This document shows, piece by piece, positions 47,840-59,066 of a DNA stretch of 64,000 bases. The notes under the pieces are model-generated. The model saw only the letters and a list, made by a program, of their open reading frames with translations, ran no database searches and was not told the origin of the DNA. This DNA comes from Perognathus longimembris pacificus (taxonomy: Eukaryota > Chordata > Mammalia > Rodentia > Heteromyidae), in the NCBI RefSeq assembly GCF_023159225.1, contig NC_063171.1, forward strand, positions 6,472,386 to 6,536,385. Direction: 5' to 3'. Positions within the stretch are counted from its first letter, which is position 1; every line of letters starts with the position of its first letter. A program made the translations under genes and the position numbers.

Positions 47840-49990
47840 GAGACCCCTGAGGACCCACAAATGATTAATATGACTTTTATTGGACATAGTACTCCTAACA
47901 TCTGAAGGAGTTAACAATGGATGGAGGGAGCAATTGGCAGTGAATCCCTCACAATTGCTGACAATGTTAGAGGAACAGAAAGTGAAACTAATTAGTGTCC
48001 TTTATCAGATCCAAAGAAAGAGGATCCTAGACAGAAAAAAGGAAAAGAACTGATCCAAGTTAAAGACTAATGTACCTATTACAAAGAGGAAGGGCATTGA
48101 AGGGGGGCAAATGCCCCCAAACCTGAGAACAAATGGCCTTCAGTTGGTCCAATGATGTCTAGGACCAGAGAAAAGGCCTAGCTTAGAAGTCATACTAGCA
48201 GTTCCCAATAAAATGGGGCACAATTAATTGACTTCCTGGTGGATACTGGAGTGAGTTATTTGGTTCTGAATTCTAAAGTGACATCATTAAGCAACATGGC
48301 CTTTGCCATGGTAGAGGTAGTAGGACAGGCCCAAAGACAGCTCACACTGCAGCGTGTAGTAATGCAAACTAGGTGAACAGAAATAAACCTATATGTCTGA
48401 CTGCCCCGTCCTACTCTTAGGACAATACCTGCTGTGCAAAATGAATGCTCATGCTTTTTAACCTGGAAAAATAGCTCCACCTACAGGTACTCCTGAGAAT
48501 CCATCTGCCTCTAATTACTACCAAGGTTAGGCCAAGAGAATGAGATTAATCTGAAAACATTAAGTAGCCCTGTGTGGAGATGTCTCTTTGAATGGGCTAT
48601 GACAGCGGTCCCCATTAAAGTGCTGTTGAAAAGAGGAAACTTTCCTGTTGTGAGTGAGCTATGTCAGGAACAGCTGGACATGTGTTTTTCCAGTCTGAAT
48701 TTATTAAATAATTCAAAAGCTATGTCAATTTCCTTACTGTTAACTTTCCAAGCACTACTGAGGTAACTTCATAGCCTAGGCCACTGACAACACAGGTTCC
48801 TTAATGGGGCTTGAATTCAGAATCTGTCACTCTTATCCCTTGTGACACTGGTGTTCAAACATTTGAGCCATACCTCCATTTCTGGATTTTTGCTGGTTGC
48901 CTTTGATTTATCAAATCTCAGTCTCTTGATTAGCTAGGACTATAGGTAGGAGCCACCTGTGCCCAGCTCTTTATTTCCAATATTAATTACTAATATTAAT
49001 TCTCAGATTACACAGTATATGTCACAATAATATAGATGATGACTACAATAGCTCTGTGTGCGTTCACGCACATGCCAGTTCTAAGGCTTGAACTCAAGAC
49101 CTGGTCACTGTCCCTTAGCTTTTTAGCTCAAATCTGGCACTCAACCACTTGAACCACACCTCCACTTCTGGATTTTTGGTGGTTAATTAGAGATAACAGT
49201 ACGGGGGGGGGGGTCCTGTTCCAACTTGTTTTGAACCATGATCCTCAGCCTTTAATTTCATGAGTCCCTATAATATTATAATAAAAGAGTTTAATAAACT
49301 AAGGCAGTATGTGAAACAAGTCAACTACTAACCTAGGTAGCATGTTTGTTTCTTTCAAGTTACTATCTCAGCTGAAAGCACCCCATTCTTTTAGGACAAG
49401 AGACTCAGTGTACCTGAAAACTTGGAAAGGAGCAAGGCCATGAAGAACTGTAAGACAAATGCAAAGGGCCCTACCATGTGTTTTTTCATTTCAAAGGATT
49501 GTTTTCTGTTGTTATCTAAGATTATTGGAGTCAAGCCATGATATATCATACAAGAGTGAAGAAGTTTTTGGCAAAGGCACCCCTTCTCAGCCAGAACAAC
49601 AGTGGAAGGAATACCTAAGGCTTCTATTCAGAAAGAAATTACAACAAATGTCCTAATGAGTCTACTAATTTTTGTTTTTGTATCCTCAGCAGAATGTAAG
49701 GATAACTTGCTGACCATGTGCATCAAGCACTGGCTTCTTTAACATGCTCCTTGTACTCCTTTATAAAAGTGTTAGGTAATTGAATGGCTTTGGACATCAT
49801 GCTGACTGAACAAGGGGGCCCATACGCTATTGCTAATATATCTTGTCTCTCTAGTATGGGACACTAATACAGAAAAGGATATACAAACTATTCGGTTATA
49901 ACATTGTAGCATTTCAGCCTGGGCCAAACTGACAGACTGGTTTGTTTTCCTACATCACTAATGATATCAAATCTGTAGGTGTTTTCCATT
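47840..49990 (+). pseudogene. Degraded gammaretrovirus-like endogenous retrovirus (gag-pro-pol-env remnants)
   Basis: Colinear plus-strand remnants of retroviral genes, all broken by stops and frameshifts. They are: gag capsid C-terminal homology about 47850-47960; a single CCHC nucleocapsid knuckle region about 48066-48120 with internal stops; an aspartic protease active-site motif (LVDTG) about 48232-48246; a possible reverse-transcriptase N-terminal trace near 48590-48640; integrase C-terminal homology about 49460-49565; and an envelope transmembrane-subunit segment upstream of the CX6CC region about 49783-49860. Most of pol is deleted, and two SINEs lie in the gap. Another SINE at 49996-50195 cuts the env end. 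No flanking LTR was recognised. The element is old and non-functional. Confidence 0.75.
48798..49265 (-). mobile_element. Two diverged B1-composite SINEs inside the provirus remnant
   Basis: 48798-48968 and 49066-49265, both reverse-oriented, occupying the position of the missing central pol region. Confidence 0.6.
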
Positions 49991-49995
49991 TTTTT

Positions 49996-50195
49996 TTGGG
50001 GGGGGGCAGTCCTGGGCCTTGGACTCAGGGCCTGAGCACTGTCCCTGGCTTCCTTTTGCTCAAGGCTAGCACTCTGCCACTTGAGCCACAGCGCTACTTC
50101 TGGCCGTTTTCTATATATGTGGTGCTGGGGAATCGAACCCAGGGCTTTATGTATACGAGGCAAGCACTCTTGCCACTAGGACATATCCCCAGCCC
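49996..50195 (-). mobile_element. Dimeric ID-like SINE inserted in the provirus remnant
   Basis: Flanked by GTGTTTTCCA(T/C)TTTT on both sides (about 49979-49993 and 50196-50210). It is younger than the env remnant that it interrupts. Confidence 0.85.
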
Positions 50196-50479
50196 GTGTT
50201 TTCCACTTTTTGTTTCCATCATGTCAACCACACATACACCTACTTATCTGCTTAGGACTCCATAACCTACCTATACAACAAACACCGTCAGAGTGTTAGA
50301 CTTACTAGGATGGCTAGCAAACGTAGGAATATGCCTTCCATCAGAAGAATCCCCTAATATCACCCAGTTTCTTCTCTATGTTGCCCCCAATGACGCTTGG
50401 ATGTCCTCATTGAGTTGAGAACTGTCTCCTAGGCCTGAGCCCATCACACAGATCCTAGGCAAAGCCTGTGTACTTGCTG

Positions 50480-51330
50480 GGTGTGCAGAATCCATGATGT
50501 TCAGAGCCCCCGTCCGCAGACGATCCGATTTTGGTGCAAACCTGGAAAACTAAACCGTGCGTGGAAATGGGCATCACAGTTATACAATCGTACAGGCAAA
50601 AGCGTCCATAACAGCGCCGCGGCGTAACCCAGGACGTTCCAAGCCGCCTAGCCGCGATTTGCAAACAGCACTTTGCTGTCTGTCCTGTACCCGGCCTCTG
50701 TCCAGTACGTCACCGCATCGCCCTGGCCCCGCTTCCATCCTCTCCAGTGACAGCTCCTGGCAGCTGTTCCGAGTCACTCCGTTGTGGCCTACAGTCCGGC
50801 CCTCTCTGGGCTCGCCCCGCCCCTAGGGGCGTCAGTTGCCGCCGTCAACCGCGCGTGCTCGGAGCTGCCACAACTGCTCCGCAAACCTAGGACACACCTG
50901 AGCACAGAGCCAGAGACTTCCGGCCCTCTCCTCAAAGGTAGGCTGGTCAGTGCCGCCCCACCGAGCTGCACCTCGGGCACATCTGCCCTCCCATCCCGCC
51001 CATCTGGCCGCCATGCCGACTCCGCCCTGCTCGCTCACTCTTTATACTGCTGCCCAGTGGTGCAGCCGCCATAATTGTAACGGCTCCACCTCACCCCACA
51101 GGTCCCTGCCTCCGTGACGAGCCTGACGCCCGCTTTGGCCCCACCCAGAATAGATCACGCCCTTGCGTCATCCCTGTGCGACACGGCGCCGGCTGGGGGG
51201 GGAAGGACAGTGGCGCGGGCATGCCCTGGGCCTTGCCCTGTTCTGGTCCTCTCCGAGCAGTCTTCTTTTGTAGTGTTGGTACGGACGACTGATTTTCAGG
51301 GCTCCTCTGCTGCCACTGTGGCGGCGGGTG
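50480..51330 (+). promoter_or_regulatory. MRPL55 CpG-island promoter and probable noncoding exon 1
   Basis: CpG-dense block. An ETS-type element ACTTCCGG sits at 50916-50923, and a consensus donor follows at 50938 (AAAG|GTAGG), so a noncoding exon ending near 50937 and splicing to 52920 is plausible. A second start further into the island cannot be excluded. Reading frames on both strands here are GC-rich shadows. Confidence 0.5.
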
Positions 51331-51773
51331 CAAGTTGACTCCTCGTGTGACCCGAGGGAGATGGTGGTGGGGAGGGCTGCACCAGTTGGGCCCCTGTTGG
51401 CCCTGTAGTAGAAAGGGAGCCCACCCCCCTCCCCCGTGGGCGGTGGGGTTGAGTAGGAGGGAGGGGCAAAATAGTAAAGTACTTTTTCCGCAGACCACTC
51501 CTGGGCCAGGCCTCTTATCTCTGTAGGGCCAAGGGAGCGAGGGCTCCTGGGCTGCAGACCTTGACAAGTGGGATTTCCATTTTACAGGTAGCCAAAGAGA
51601 ACCTGCGTGCTCGCTTGCTCATGAAATCTTATTTCCTGCGGTCTGAATATTGGAAACTCGCGTGGACTACCCTGGGAAATAGGGGTATAGAAAAAGCAGC
51701 TCTGGAGTTCTTTCCCCTTCAGTAAGTAGGCATGACAATCCTTACCTCAGCTAGTGTTTAAAAAAAAAAAAAA

Positions 51774-52007
51774 AAGATCCAGGTGCAGTGTCTCACACCT
51801 GTACTCCTAGTTACTCAAAAGGCTGAGATCTTGAGGATTGAGGTTCAAAGCCAACCCAGGCAGGTAACTCTTATCTCCAATAAAATTCTCAGAAAAAGCT
51901 GGAAGTAATGCTGTGGCTCAGGTGGTAGAGCACTAGCCTTGAACACAAAGGCTAAGGGACAGCACCCAGGCTCTAAGTTCAAACCCCAGACCTACAAAAA
52001 ATAACTG
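51774..52007 (+). mobile_element. B1-composite SINE (MRPL55 first intron)
   Basis: Preceded by an A16 run; the right module ends AAGTTCAAACCCCAG. Confidence 0.7.
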
Positions 52008-52274
52008 GATTTTGAAAGCAGGGCATGAACACAACTGCAAAGGACTTTCCTTACACCATACCAACTGGAGTGTGCCTCATGTGACTCATTATCTTCAGGA
52101 TTAAGTTTCTGGTAGCTGTTTTAGAAAAAAAAAGACTTCCACAGGGCAAGCTCATCCTATAAAGCCAACTTGTTAGTGAGATAGGTTAAGGCTAACAAGT
52201 TATATGTACTTACACATGGTTTGTATTTGAAGATTTGCCAATTGAAAATCCAAAAAAAATTAAAATTGATTCTA

Positions 52275-52478
52275 GGGCTGGGAATATGACCTAGTGGTAA
52301 AGTGCTTGTCTTGCATACATGAAGGCCTGGGTTCCATTCCTCAGCATCACATATGTAGAAAAAGCCAGAAATGGTGCTCTGGCTCAAGTGGTAGAGTACT
52401 AGCCTTGAGCAAAAAGAAGCCAGGGACAGTGCTCAGGCCCTGAGTTCAAGCTCCAGGACTGGCAAAAATTTTTAAAAA
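52275..52478 (+). mobile_element. Dimeric ID-like SINE in the first intron of MRPL55
   Basis: Target duplication AAAATTGATTCTA at 52262-52274 and 52479-52491. It lies about 450 bp upstream of the MRPL55 start exon. Confidence 0.85.
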
Positions 52479-52539
52479 AAAATTGATTCTACACTGAACA
52501 TTATAGATTTTTTTCCTGTGGCATTTATATTCTATTAAG

Positions 52540-52690
52540 TGTTGTAGATTATTTTAAAGTATATGAGAGTATGTGTACAGGTTGTATCCAAGTACTGTAC
52601 ATATGAAAGAATTGAGGATCTGTGGATTTTGATATTTCCAGAAGAGTACTACATCCAATTCCCCATAAATACTGAAGGACTACTGGATAT
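52540..52690 (+). repeat. Ancient interspersed repeat, family unassigned
   Basis: TGAGGATCTGTGGATTTTGAT and CCATAAATACTGAAGGACTAC follow the wording of a widespread old mammalian repeat (GAGCATCCATGGATTTTGG type). I cannot name the family with confidence. Confidence 0.45.
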
Positions 52691-52784
52691 ACATGTTAGC
52701 AGCACACGTGAGTCTGACTTATTCATGGCTAATATTTCAGGAAGATCAATTAAAGGCAAAACAAAAAATTTTTAAACTTTTAAA

Positions 52785-52890
52785 AAGATTTCTTGGCTGG
52801 GTTATGTCCCAAGTGATAGAATGCCTGCCTAGCTAGTAATGCAAGGCTTTGAGTTCAAACTCCAATACTGCTCAAAATTTAAAAGAAAAA
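52785..52890 (+). mobile_element. Monomeric ID-like SINE
   Basis: Short ID-type unit (CTGGGTTATGTCCCAAGTGA ... GAGTTCAAACTCC) followed by A-rich DNA, just upstream of the MRPL55 leader-exon acceptor. Confidence 0.6.
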
Positions 52891-52970
52891 AATTAAAAAA
52901 CTGTTTTCTTGCCTAGCAGGTTGTATACCAGGTCCAAGTGATTGACGTGCCACCAGGGCTCTAAGGAGAA

Positions 52971-54316
52971 ATGGTGTCTGTGGGCAGCTTGCTTGGGTAA
53001 GCATGAATTTTCAAGCTCCTCAGGACTCTTGTCAGGCTCACCCCAAGATATGCCTCCTCAACATGAGGTAGGGCTATTGGAATCCTGCTTCTTCCTGTCC
53101 CCAGTGCCCTCAATCACCAACTGTTACCCCTTCTTGGCTGTGAGGTCAAAACTCTTTTGATCAAGCCTTGTGGCTCCTCAGGGAACCCTCAGCTATGGAT
53201 CAACCAACTCTGGTAGTATCTATTGCCAGCAGGCAGTTCTCTGTTATGCCCTGATCTGGCCACACTTAGTGATCTCTGTCCCAAAACTATCTACTTCCCA
53301 GTGCCTGTGTGTTTTGTCTGTAGATTACTATGGCAGAGGACTGTGAAGTCAGCTTCCTCTGTGCCTCGCTGCCTGCACACATCTTCCTGGCAAGCTGATA
53401 GCAATAGGGCATCAATCACTCATCTTCGTCGTCAGGCCTATGCTCGCCTCTACCCAGTGCTGCTAGTCAAGCAGGATGGCTCAGCCATCCACATCCGCTA
53501 CAGGGAACCAAGACGCATGTTGGTGGTAAGCTTCCTTCACTAGGTGTTTCCTGGTATCTCTCTGGAAGATAAGTCATGGTGGTAGAGCATGTGGCCACTG
53601 GACTCAGGATGGATGTGTAGCAGTAGCCACTGTCCATAGTGCAAAAGAAAGGAAACAGACTGTTGGAGAAGAAGAAAGTTTTGACTCAGAACTTCCTCCA
53701 AGCATTAAAATCAGATAGAATGAGTAATTCAGTATTTTTCTGTTTTGTTTGTTTAAAAACATCACCAATAAACTGTGCCATGGTGGCTCATGCCTATAAT
53801 CCTAGCTACTCAGGAGACTGAGATCTGAGGGTCACAGTTCAAAGCCAGCCTGGGCAGGAAAGTCCATGAGACTTTTATCTCCAATTAGTCACCAAAAAGC
53901 CAAAAGTGGAGCTGTGGATCAAATGGTAGAGTGCTAGCCTTCAGCAAAAAAAGCTCAGGGACTGTGCCCAGGACAGGCAAAAACAAAAACAAACACCAAT
54001 CTGAGGGAAAAAGACAGAAGAAATATTTCTTTTAGTAAAATGAAAGCTTGTGGAAAGATCACAAAAATCCATTAAAAAAATTAAACTAGCATAAGATTCT
54101 AGTCAAGGACAAGACCCAAAAGTCTGTGTGGACACAATTCTGCTTCTCCCCATTTAGATGCCACTAGACCTGGACACCCTGTCTCCGGAGGAGCGCCGTG
54201 CCAGGTTCCGGAAACGTGAAGCCCAGCTCCAACAGAAGAAGGAGGAAGAACCAGAGCTGGCTGATGATTTTGACACCAACCGTTACAGACAGTTTTGGTC
54301 CAAGACCAGGAAGTAG
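52971..54316 (+). CDS. MRPL55: MRPL55, mitochondrial ribosomal protein bL/mL55 (3 coding exons)
   Basis: Component of the mitochondrial large ribosomal subunit. Coding exons are 52971-52996, 53324-53525 and 54158-54316 (stop TAG 54314-54316). All have GT/AG ends and matching phases, giving 128 aa, the human length. The first exon encodes only MVSVGSLLG; this tiny 26-nt piece is easy to miss but aligns residue for residue with the human start. Residues 1-36 are basic and Ser-rich with LHTSSW, a typical cleavable mitochondrial presequence end. The conserved core includes [22 protein letters not shown] and [11 protein letters not shown]. The coding start follows an acceptor (AG at 52918-52919), so the leader exon is about 52920-52970. 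SINEs fill the first intron, and another sits in the 3'UTR. Confidence 0.96.
53775..53985 (+). mobile_element. B1-composite SINE (MRPL55 intron before the last exon)
   Basis: CATGGTGGCTCATGCCTATA start and (CAAAA)n end, about 170 bp before the last MRPL55 acceptor. Confidence 0.7.
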
Positions 54317-54407
54317 CTATGGCTTAAAGGTGCCCCAGGGATACTGAGAGGGCAGGGAGTTTTATACCTGTAAACTCTAATGTTCTTGAATCCATCACCT
54401 TGTGGTA

Positions 54408-54410
54408 ATG

Positions 54411-54446
<36 letters not shown>

Positions 54447-54700
54447 ATACACATACATATCAGTCCTAGGGCTTAAACTCAGGGCTGAGGTGCTCTCCCT
54501 GAGCTTATTTTTTTATGTTCAAGGCTAGCTAGTGTTCTACCATTTGGGCCGCAGCTCTACTTCTAGCTTTTTTTTCTTTCTTCAGTTAATTGGAGGAATG
54601 AGTCTCACAAACCTGCCCAAACTGCCTCGAACCTCTGTACTCAAATTTCAGCTTCCTGAGTAGCTAGGATTATAGGTGTGAGCCACTGGCAACCAGCTTG
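54408..54700 (-). mobile_element. (TG)n plus B1-composite SINE in the MRPL55 3'UTR region
   Basis: A TG run (about 54412-54444), then a reverse composite SINE ending at about 54700, lying between the stop and the predicted poly-A signal. Confidence 0.65.
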
Positions 54701-54926
54701 TTTGTGTCTTTTATGTGTGCATCTAGCCCTGAAGTGCACCATCTCTGGAAAATGCCTCTCAGAGCTAGATGGTAGGGCTCCAGAGTTTAGAGCAGACTAG
54801 AAGGTGTAGGATCTGTTTGGGGCAAACTTGTGGGTTTAAGACACTGCTGCAAGGATATGGAGCCCAGGAAAACCAGAAAGCTGGAGAGGAAGCACCCAGC
54901 AACCCTTAGCTACCTTTTCAACCTCA

Positions 54927-54932
54927 AATAAA
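54927..54932 (+). terminator. MRPL55: MRPL55 polyadenylation signal (candidate)
   Basis: This is the first AATAAA after the MRPL55 stop, about 610 bp downstream. A TG microsatellite and a minus-strand B1-module SINE lie between, so the 3'UTR would be longer than in human because of inserted repeats. Confidence 0.55.
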
Positions 54933-55744
54933 CACAGTTTACTGCTCTCCAGTCCCAACAGGAAGCAGAAGCCCAACATTCTGGGAGTCAGGGACCTTCT
55001 TGGTTATAGCCTCCAGCTATCTCCCCCACTCCTCCCATTTGTGAGCCTTTCCTTATCAAGGCTACCCCAGGGAGGCACATAGTAACCTAGGGGACACAGG
55101 ACTAGGTCTAGACTGGGTATGTTGAACCCTTAATCCTCTGCAGAGTACAAGGTCTCCATATTTAAGACTTTTGTACAGTCACCTGGTACTTTGTGTTCTG
55201 GTGTTGATATACAGTTTTATTGTGTCTCTCCAAATGCAGACGTGCATACACACCAAGGACACACCAGAGGAAGAACTGTGACCATCCTAGGTCATCTCAG
55301 ACCTGGTGTCTCCTTATATCTATTCTGAATCAAATCATAACTGTCCTCATTGTGACAGGGAAGCTGTCCTCAGGGCTGTATAGGTGCCCTGGACTCCCCC
55401 ATGCCTTCCCAGCCCACTCGTCTCATGCCTACATTCAGCATGCATTCAGATTTTCAGACCCGCCTTCCACCTGTACTCCAAGCACACCTTAGCCTGGCCA
55501 ACAGTGGAGTCCCTGGAGTTGCTACCCTGTGCCCTAGGAGACATATTTTTGGAGTCAGCCAAGTGGCTCCATTTTGTGTCAGTGTGGTCCATAGGGTTGG
55601 CCTTTGCTGTTTTGGATGCCACACATCTGCTCCTATTCCCATGGGACTTCTTGTTTCAAGCCAAGATTCAAGCTCAGGGCTTTTCCTAGCACCTCCATTG
55701 TTGCCTCAGCAGGTAAGTAGTTGAATAAAAGATAGGACTATCTC
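54933..55744. other. Intergenic DNA, nothing recognised
   Basis: Repeat-poor stretch after MRPL55. Several overlapping plus-strand frames at 55220-55724 lack start context, splice logic or family features. Confidence 0.4.
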
Positions 55745-56690
55745 AGTCCATTTGAGTATCAGAAATTACCATGGACTAGGTAATTTGCAGACCAGAGAAA
55801 CTTATTTCTTATAGTTCTGGATACTTGATATTCGTTTTGTCTTATGGAACCTACAGCTGGAGTTACTCCAGAGGTAGTGGCAGAGTTCTCACAAGGGAAT
55901 AACCCAAATTTTCCTAAGATGGGACTGGTAGGATCCCTAAGAAATACTGAACCCCAAGATGATTGGTTGAAAGAATTTATTAGGAACACATCATTATAAA
56001 GGTTGGCAGCTTATGTTGTGATGTAAAAGGAAAGAGAAATGTCCTAAGTAGGTCTGAAGCCAGAGGCCTGGGGTTATGGAATGTAAGAGTTTGAGGAATT
56101 TGAGTTAGGGGCACAGTCTGTTTCAGTGTTAGGCAAGAATCTTAACACCTAGGAAGGTTCAAGACTAGGGCTTGGTCTCTGGCCTTCCAGGAAGAACTTA
56201 CAGCTCACCAAGTCCTAGAGTGGGCAAAGTTCTTTCTTTTATTCAGGACATAGAAAGTGGGGGGCCCTGTAGGACTCTAAGATATCCAAAGTCAAGGTGC
56301 CAGCATTTTTGGTTTCTGGTGAGGATGCTCTTCAGGGGTTGTAGATAGTATTTCATTGTGTCGTCAGGTGGCAGAATAAGGGCTAGAGAGCTTGGGACTT
56401 TTAAAAAATTATTTTTTAAAGTGTGTGCCAATATCAGGGCTTGAACCTCAGGGTCTCCAGCCTTGCTTTATGTTGCCCTGGAATGACTATCCTCTGATCC
56501 TCCCATATCTCAGCTTCCAGAATAGCTAGGAGCCCTTTATATATGCACTAATCTCATTCATGAAGCTCTACCTCCTAATTTCATCTCCTTCCAAGTATTT
56601 TACATTGGGGGAATATTTTTCAACATGAATTTGAGGTGTGTGTAGTGGGGACACATTCAGTCTAACAAGGGCTACTGGGTGCAACTGAAG
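55745..56690 (-). mobile_element. MLT1-type MaLR LTR on the minus strand, split by insertions
   Basis: The reverse-strand MLT1 end (TTATTTCTTATAGTTCTGGA at 55802 onward) and start (AACATGAATTTGAG ... ACACATTCAGTC near 56620-56670) are recognisable. Between them lie about 400 bp of unrelated DNA (55830-56240) and a SINE fragment at 56408-56540. Confidence 0.6.
56408..56540 (-). mobile_element. B1-type SINE fragment, minus strand
   Basis: Poly-T-like start and AATATCAGGGCTTGAACC, inserted in the minus-strand MLT1 LTR. Confidence 0.5.
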
Positions 56691-56999
56691 CACCTTAGAA
56701 TAGGAATAAGTGGCATGGGAATCAGATTTAAGTCAGAACCAAGTACTGCAAGATTAAATATTGTACTGAATAATGATTTAAGAAAGCATACACATTCCTT
56801 TTTCCATCACACCCCTTTGTATTAATTATAATATATAGCAGAGAAACAATTCCTCTACAAATTTTCTGGTCTTACCCAAGTGAAAATGTGCAAGAATCCT
56901 GGATGCAGCAATTCTTTTGAACAGAATACACATAAAAGTCAGAAGAAATAGTTACCCATACCACAAGACCTTTGATTAGTAAGATCATTCCAGACCCAG

Positions 57000-58060
57000 T
57001 GTTTCCATGCTTGGATGATAATGTTAAGACTACTGGAGCAAAAATGTTGATAGGAAAGTAAATTAGTACAACCCCTTTGGAAGACAGTATGGAGACTCCT
57101 CAAAAAAACCAAAGCTACTCTATCATCCAGTTACACCACTATTAGATGTTTTTTCTGAAATAATTTAAGTCATGATACAATAAAGGCACCTATACCTTCA
57201 GTCATTGCAGCAATAGCAGTATTCAAAACAGCCAAGTGATGGAAACAGCCCAGAGGCCCTACAACTTACAAACAGATCAAGAAAAATATATATGTATGTA
57301 TATATATATGTAATGTAATTTTATTCCATTTTAAAATGTCATTTGCAAAAAAAGAGCATGGACTTGGAAGAAAATCATATTGAATGAGGTAAGCTATGCT
57401 CAGAAAAACCAAGAGTGCCTATTTTATTTCATGTGTGGAAGTTAGAGCTAAAATATACACATACATGAAACAACTATAGGGTCATATGCACACGTACATC
57501 CTAAAATAACTAAAATATGGTATATGCAGAAATGTCCTTCCATGGTGTAACCCTTTGAACAATGAACAGTTTAACAGTTGTTTTGACTCTGAGAGGCATC
57601 TATAATGGGAGATGTGAATTGAAAGAGGAATTGTGGACAAATGCAACCATAATATTTGATACACATACATGGAAATGGAATTAGGAAGCTTAGAGATAGG
57701 ATTGGTGGGAGGCTGATGGAAGGGGTGATATTTGAAGGTAATATTTCTTTGAAAGGCATAATCAGAAGCAGCATGAACAATAATATGGAAGGCAAGATAA
57801 CTTAGCAAAGGTAGAATGAAGAACTAAGAAAAACTGAAGACTTCATCAAAATGCTTAAGAAAGGATGGAGAAAAGAGTGAATCCACAACAAAGGCCTGTT
57901 TTTAAAGAAACTTTAAAGAATGAGAAGATAGAACATGTATTCAACCTTGTTATTCAACATGTTATGCAACCTTGTGCATTTATTGTGACTAATGGGTCAC
58001 AGGAGTAAAACTGTTTTTGGAAGTATGGTCTTAATGTCTAAATAAATCATCAATAAAAAG
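57000..58060 (+). mobile_element. L1 ORF2 3' end and 3'UTR, plus strand, inactive
   Basis: The start (AAGTAAATTAGTACAACCCC, then GACAGTATGGAGACTCCTCA) is the conserved late L1 ORF2 segment. The sequence then passes through an AT microsatellite and a degraded tail. Stops break all frames. Confidence 0.65.
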
Positions 58061-58149
58061 AATGGGAAACACACACACACACACGACTACTGGTGCAGTG
58101 TATATGGGAATTTCTCATTTCCCCACTTATTCTTTTCCCTTTTCTTTCT

Positions 58150-58660
58150 TACTGGGGTTTGAGTTCAGAACCTTTTACAGGCAGGCACTCAGCCAATTGA
58201 GTCACACTTCTAATCCTTTTTGTATGTATTTATGTATGTATGTATACATGCCAATTCTGAGGCTTGAACTCAGGGCCTTCCCTTGCCTTGTGACTTTATG
58301 CTCACAGCCAGTGCTTTTTACCACTTGAGTCATTCCTAATAGTTCAGCTTTTTTGCTAGTTAATTGAAAACAAGTCTTGTGAACTTGTCTGCCTTAGTTC
58401 TCAACCTCCATTTAAAATCTAGCTAGCCCAGCCTGCTTTTCTTTTGGGGAATAAAGATCAGTCTGGGCCTGCCTGGCCGTGATCCTTCTTACAAAGAGGG
58501 TCTGAGACGCCCGGTAGTGGCTACCACATCCAAGGCTTTGTTTTGAAAGGGAATAGGGATTTCAGGAAACATTGCTGGGGCTACTGGCCTCGAACCCCGA
58601 CGCTCCCGGTCTCAGCCTTCAGGGTAGCTAGGATTAAAGGCATGAGTAACTGCGGCTAGT
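58150..58660 (-). mobile_element. Several B1-type SINE fragments upstream of MMTAG2
   Basis: 58150-58220, 58236-58440 and 58575-58660 are reverse-oriented, diverged fragments that end at the edge of the MMTAG2 CpG island. Confidence 0.55.
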
Positions 58661-58919
58661 AACCCTCCGTGTCTTCCTGCCAGCCGGTTAAGCCCCTTTT
58701 GGGCCACATTAGTGCCTCGGGGTGGGGGGGGCAGGGAGTAAGGCTAGGGCTGTGGCGCCGAAAACAAAGTGTGGGACGCGGGAGGGTCGGACGAGGCTGC
58801 TCGAGTCGAAGCTGGCGTTCTGGGTTCTGGTTAGGGTGGAGCGTCTCTCAGGCCGGAAGAAGGGTGGGGTGGGGCCTGAGGGACAAGAAGGAAGTGAGCG
58901 GCGCGGCCGGCCGGGTTAT

Positions 58920-59066
58920 ACGCTGCGCAGGCGCATAGAGAAAGCTGGTAGTGCCGTGCGCAGGCGCGGTGCGACTGTGACGTCACGACGCTCATTAAGG
59001 GCAGAAAAGTCGGGCCTAGTATTCTGCGGCTGCCAGCGTTGGTGGCCCTGCGTCGTGTCTGGCGCC
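58920..59066 (+). promoter_or_regulatory. MMTAG2 core promoter: paired NRF1-like sites and CRE
   Basis: Two copies of TGCGCAGGCGC start at 58924 and 58957 (33 bp apart), matching the NRF-1 palindrome. They are followed by a perfect CRE, TGACGTCA, at 58978-58985, about 80 bp before the ATG. No TATA box was seen. The arrangement is typical of a TATA-less CpG-island promoter; the island runs about 58660-59780. Confidence 0.65.

Noticed and set aside
48572..48766. 64-codon plus-strand frame as a possible gene
   Set aside because: Sits in the decayed pol start of the provirus remnant; not an independent gene.
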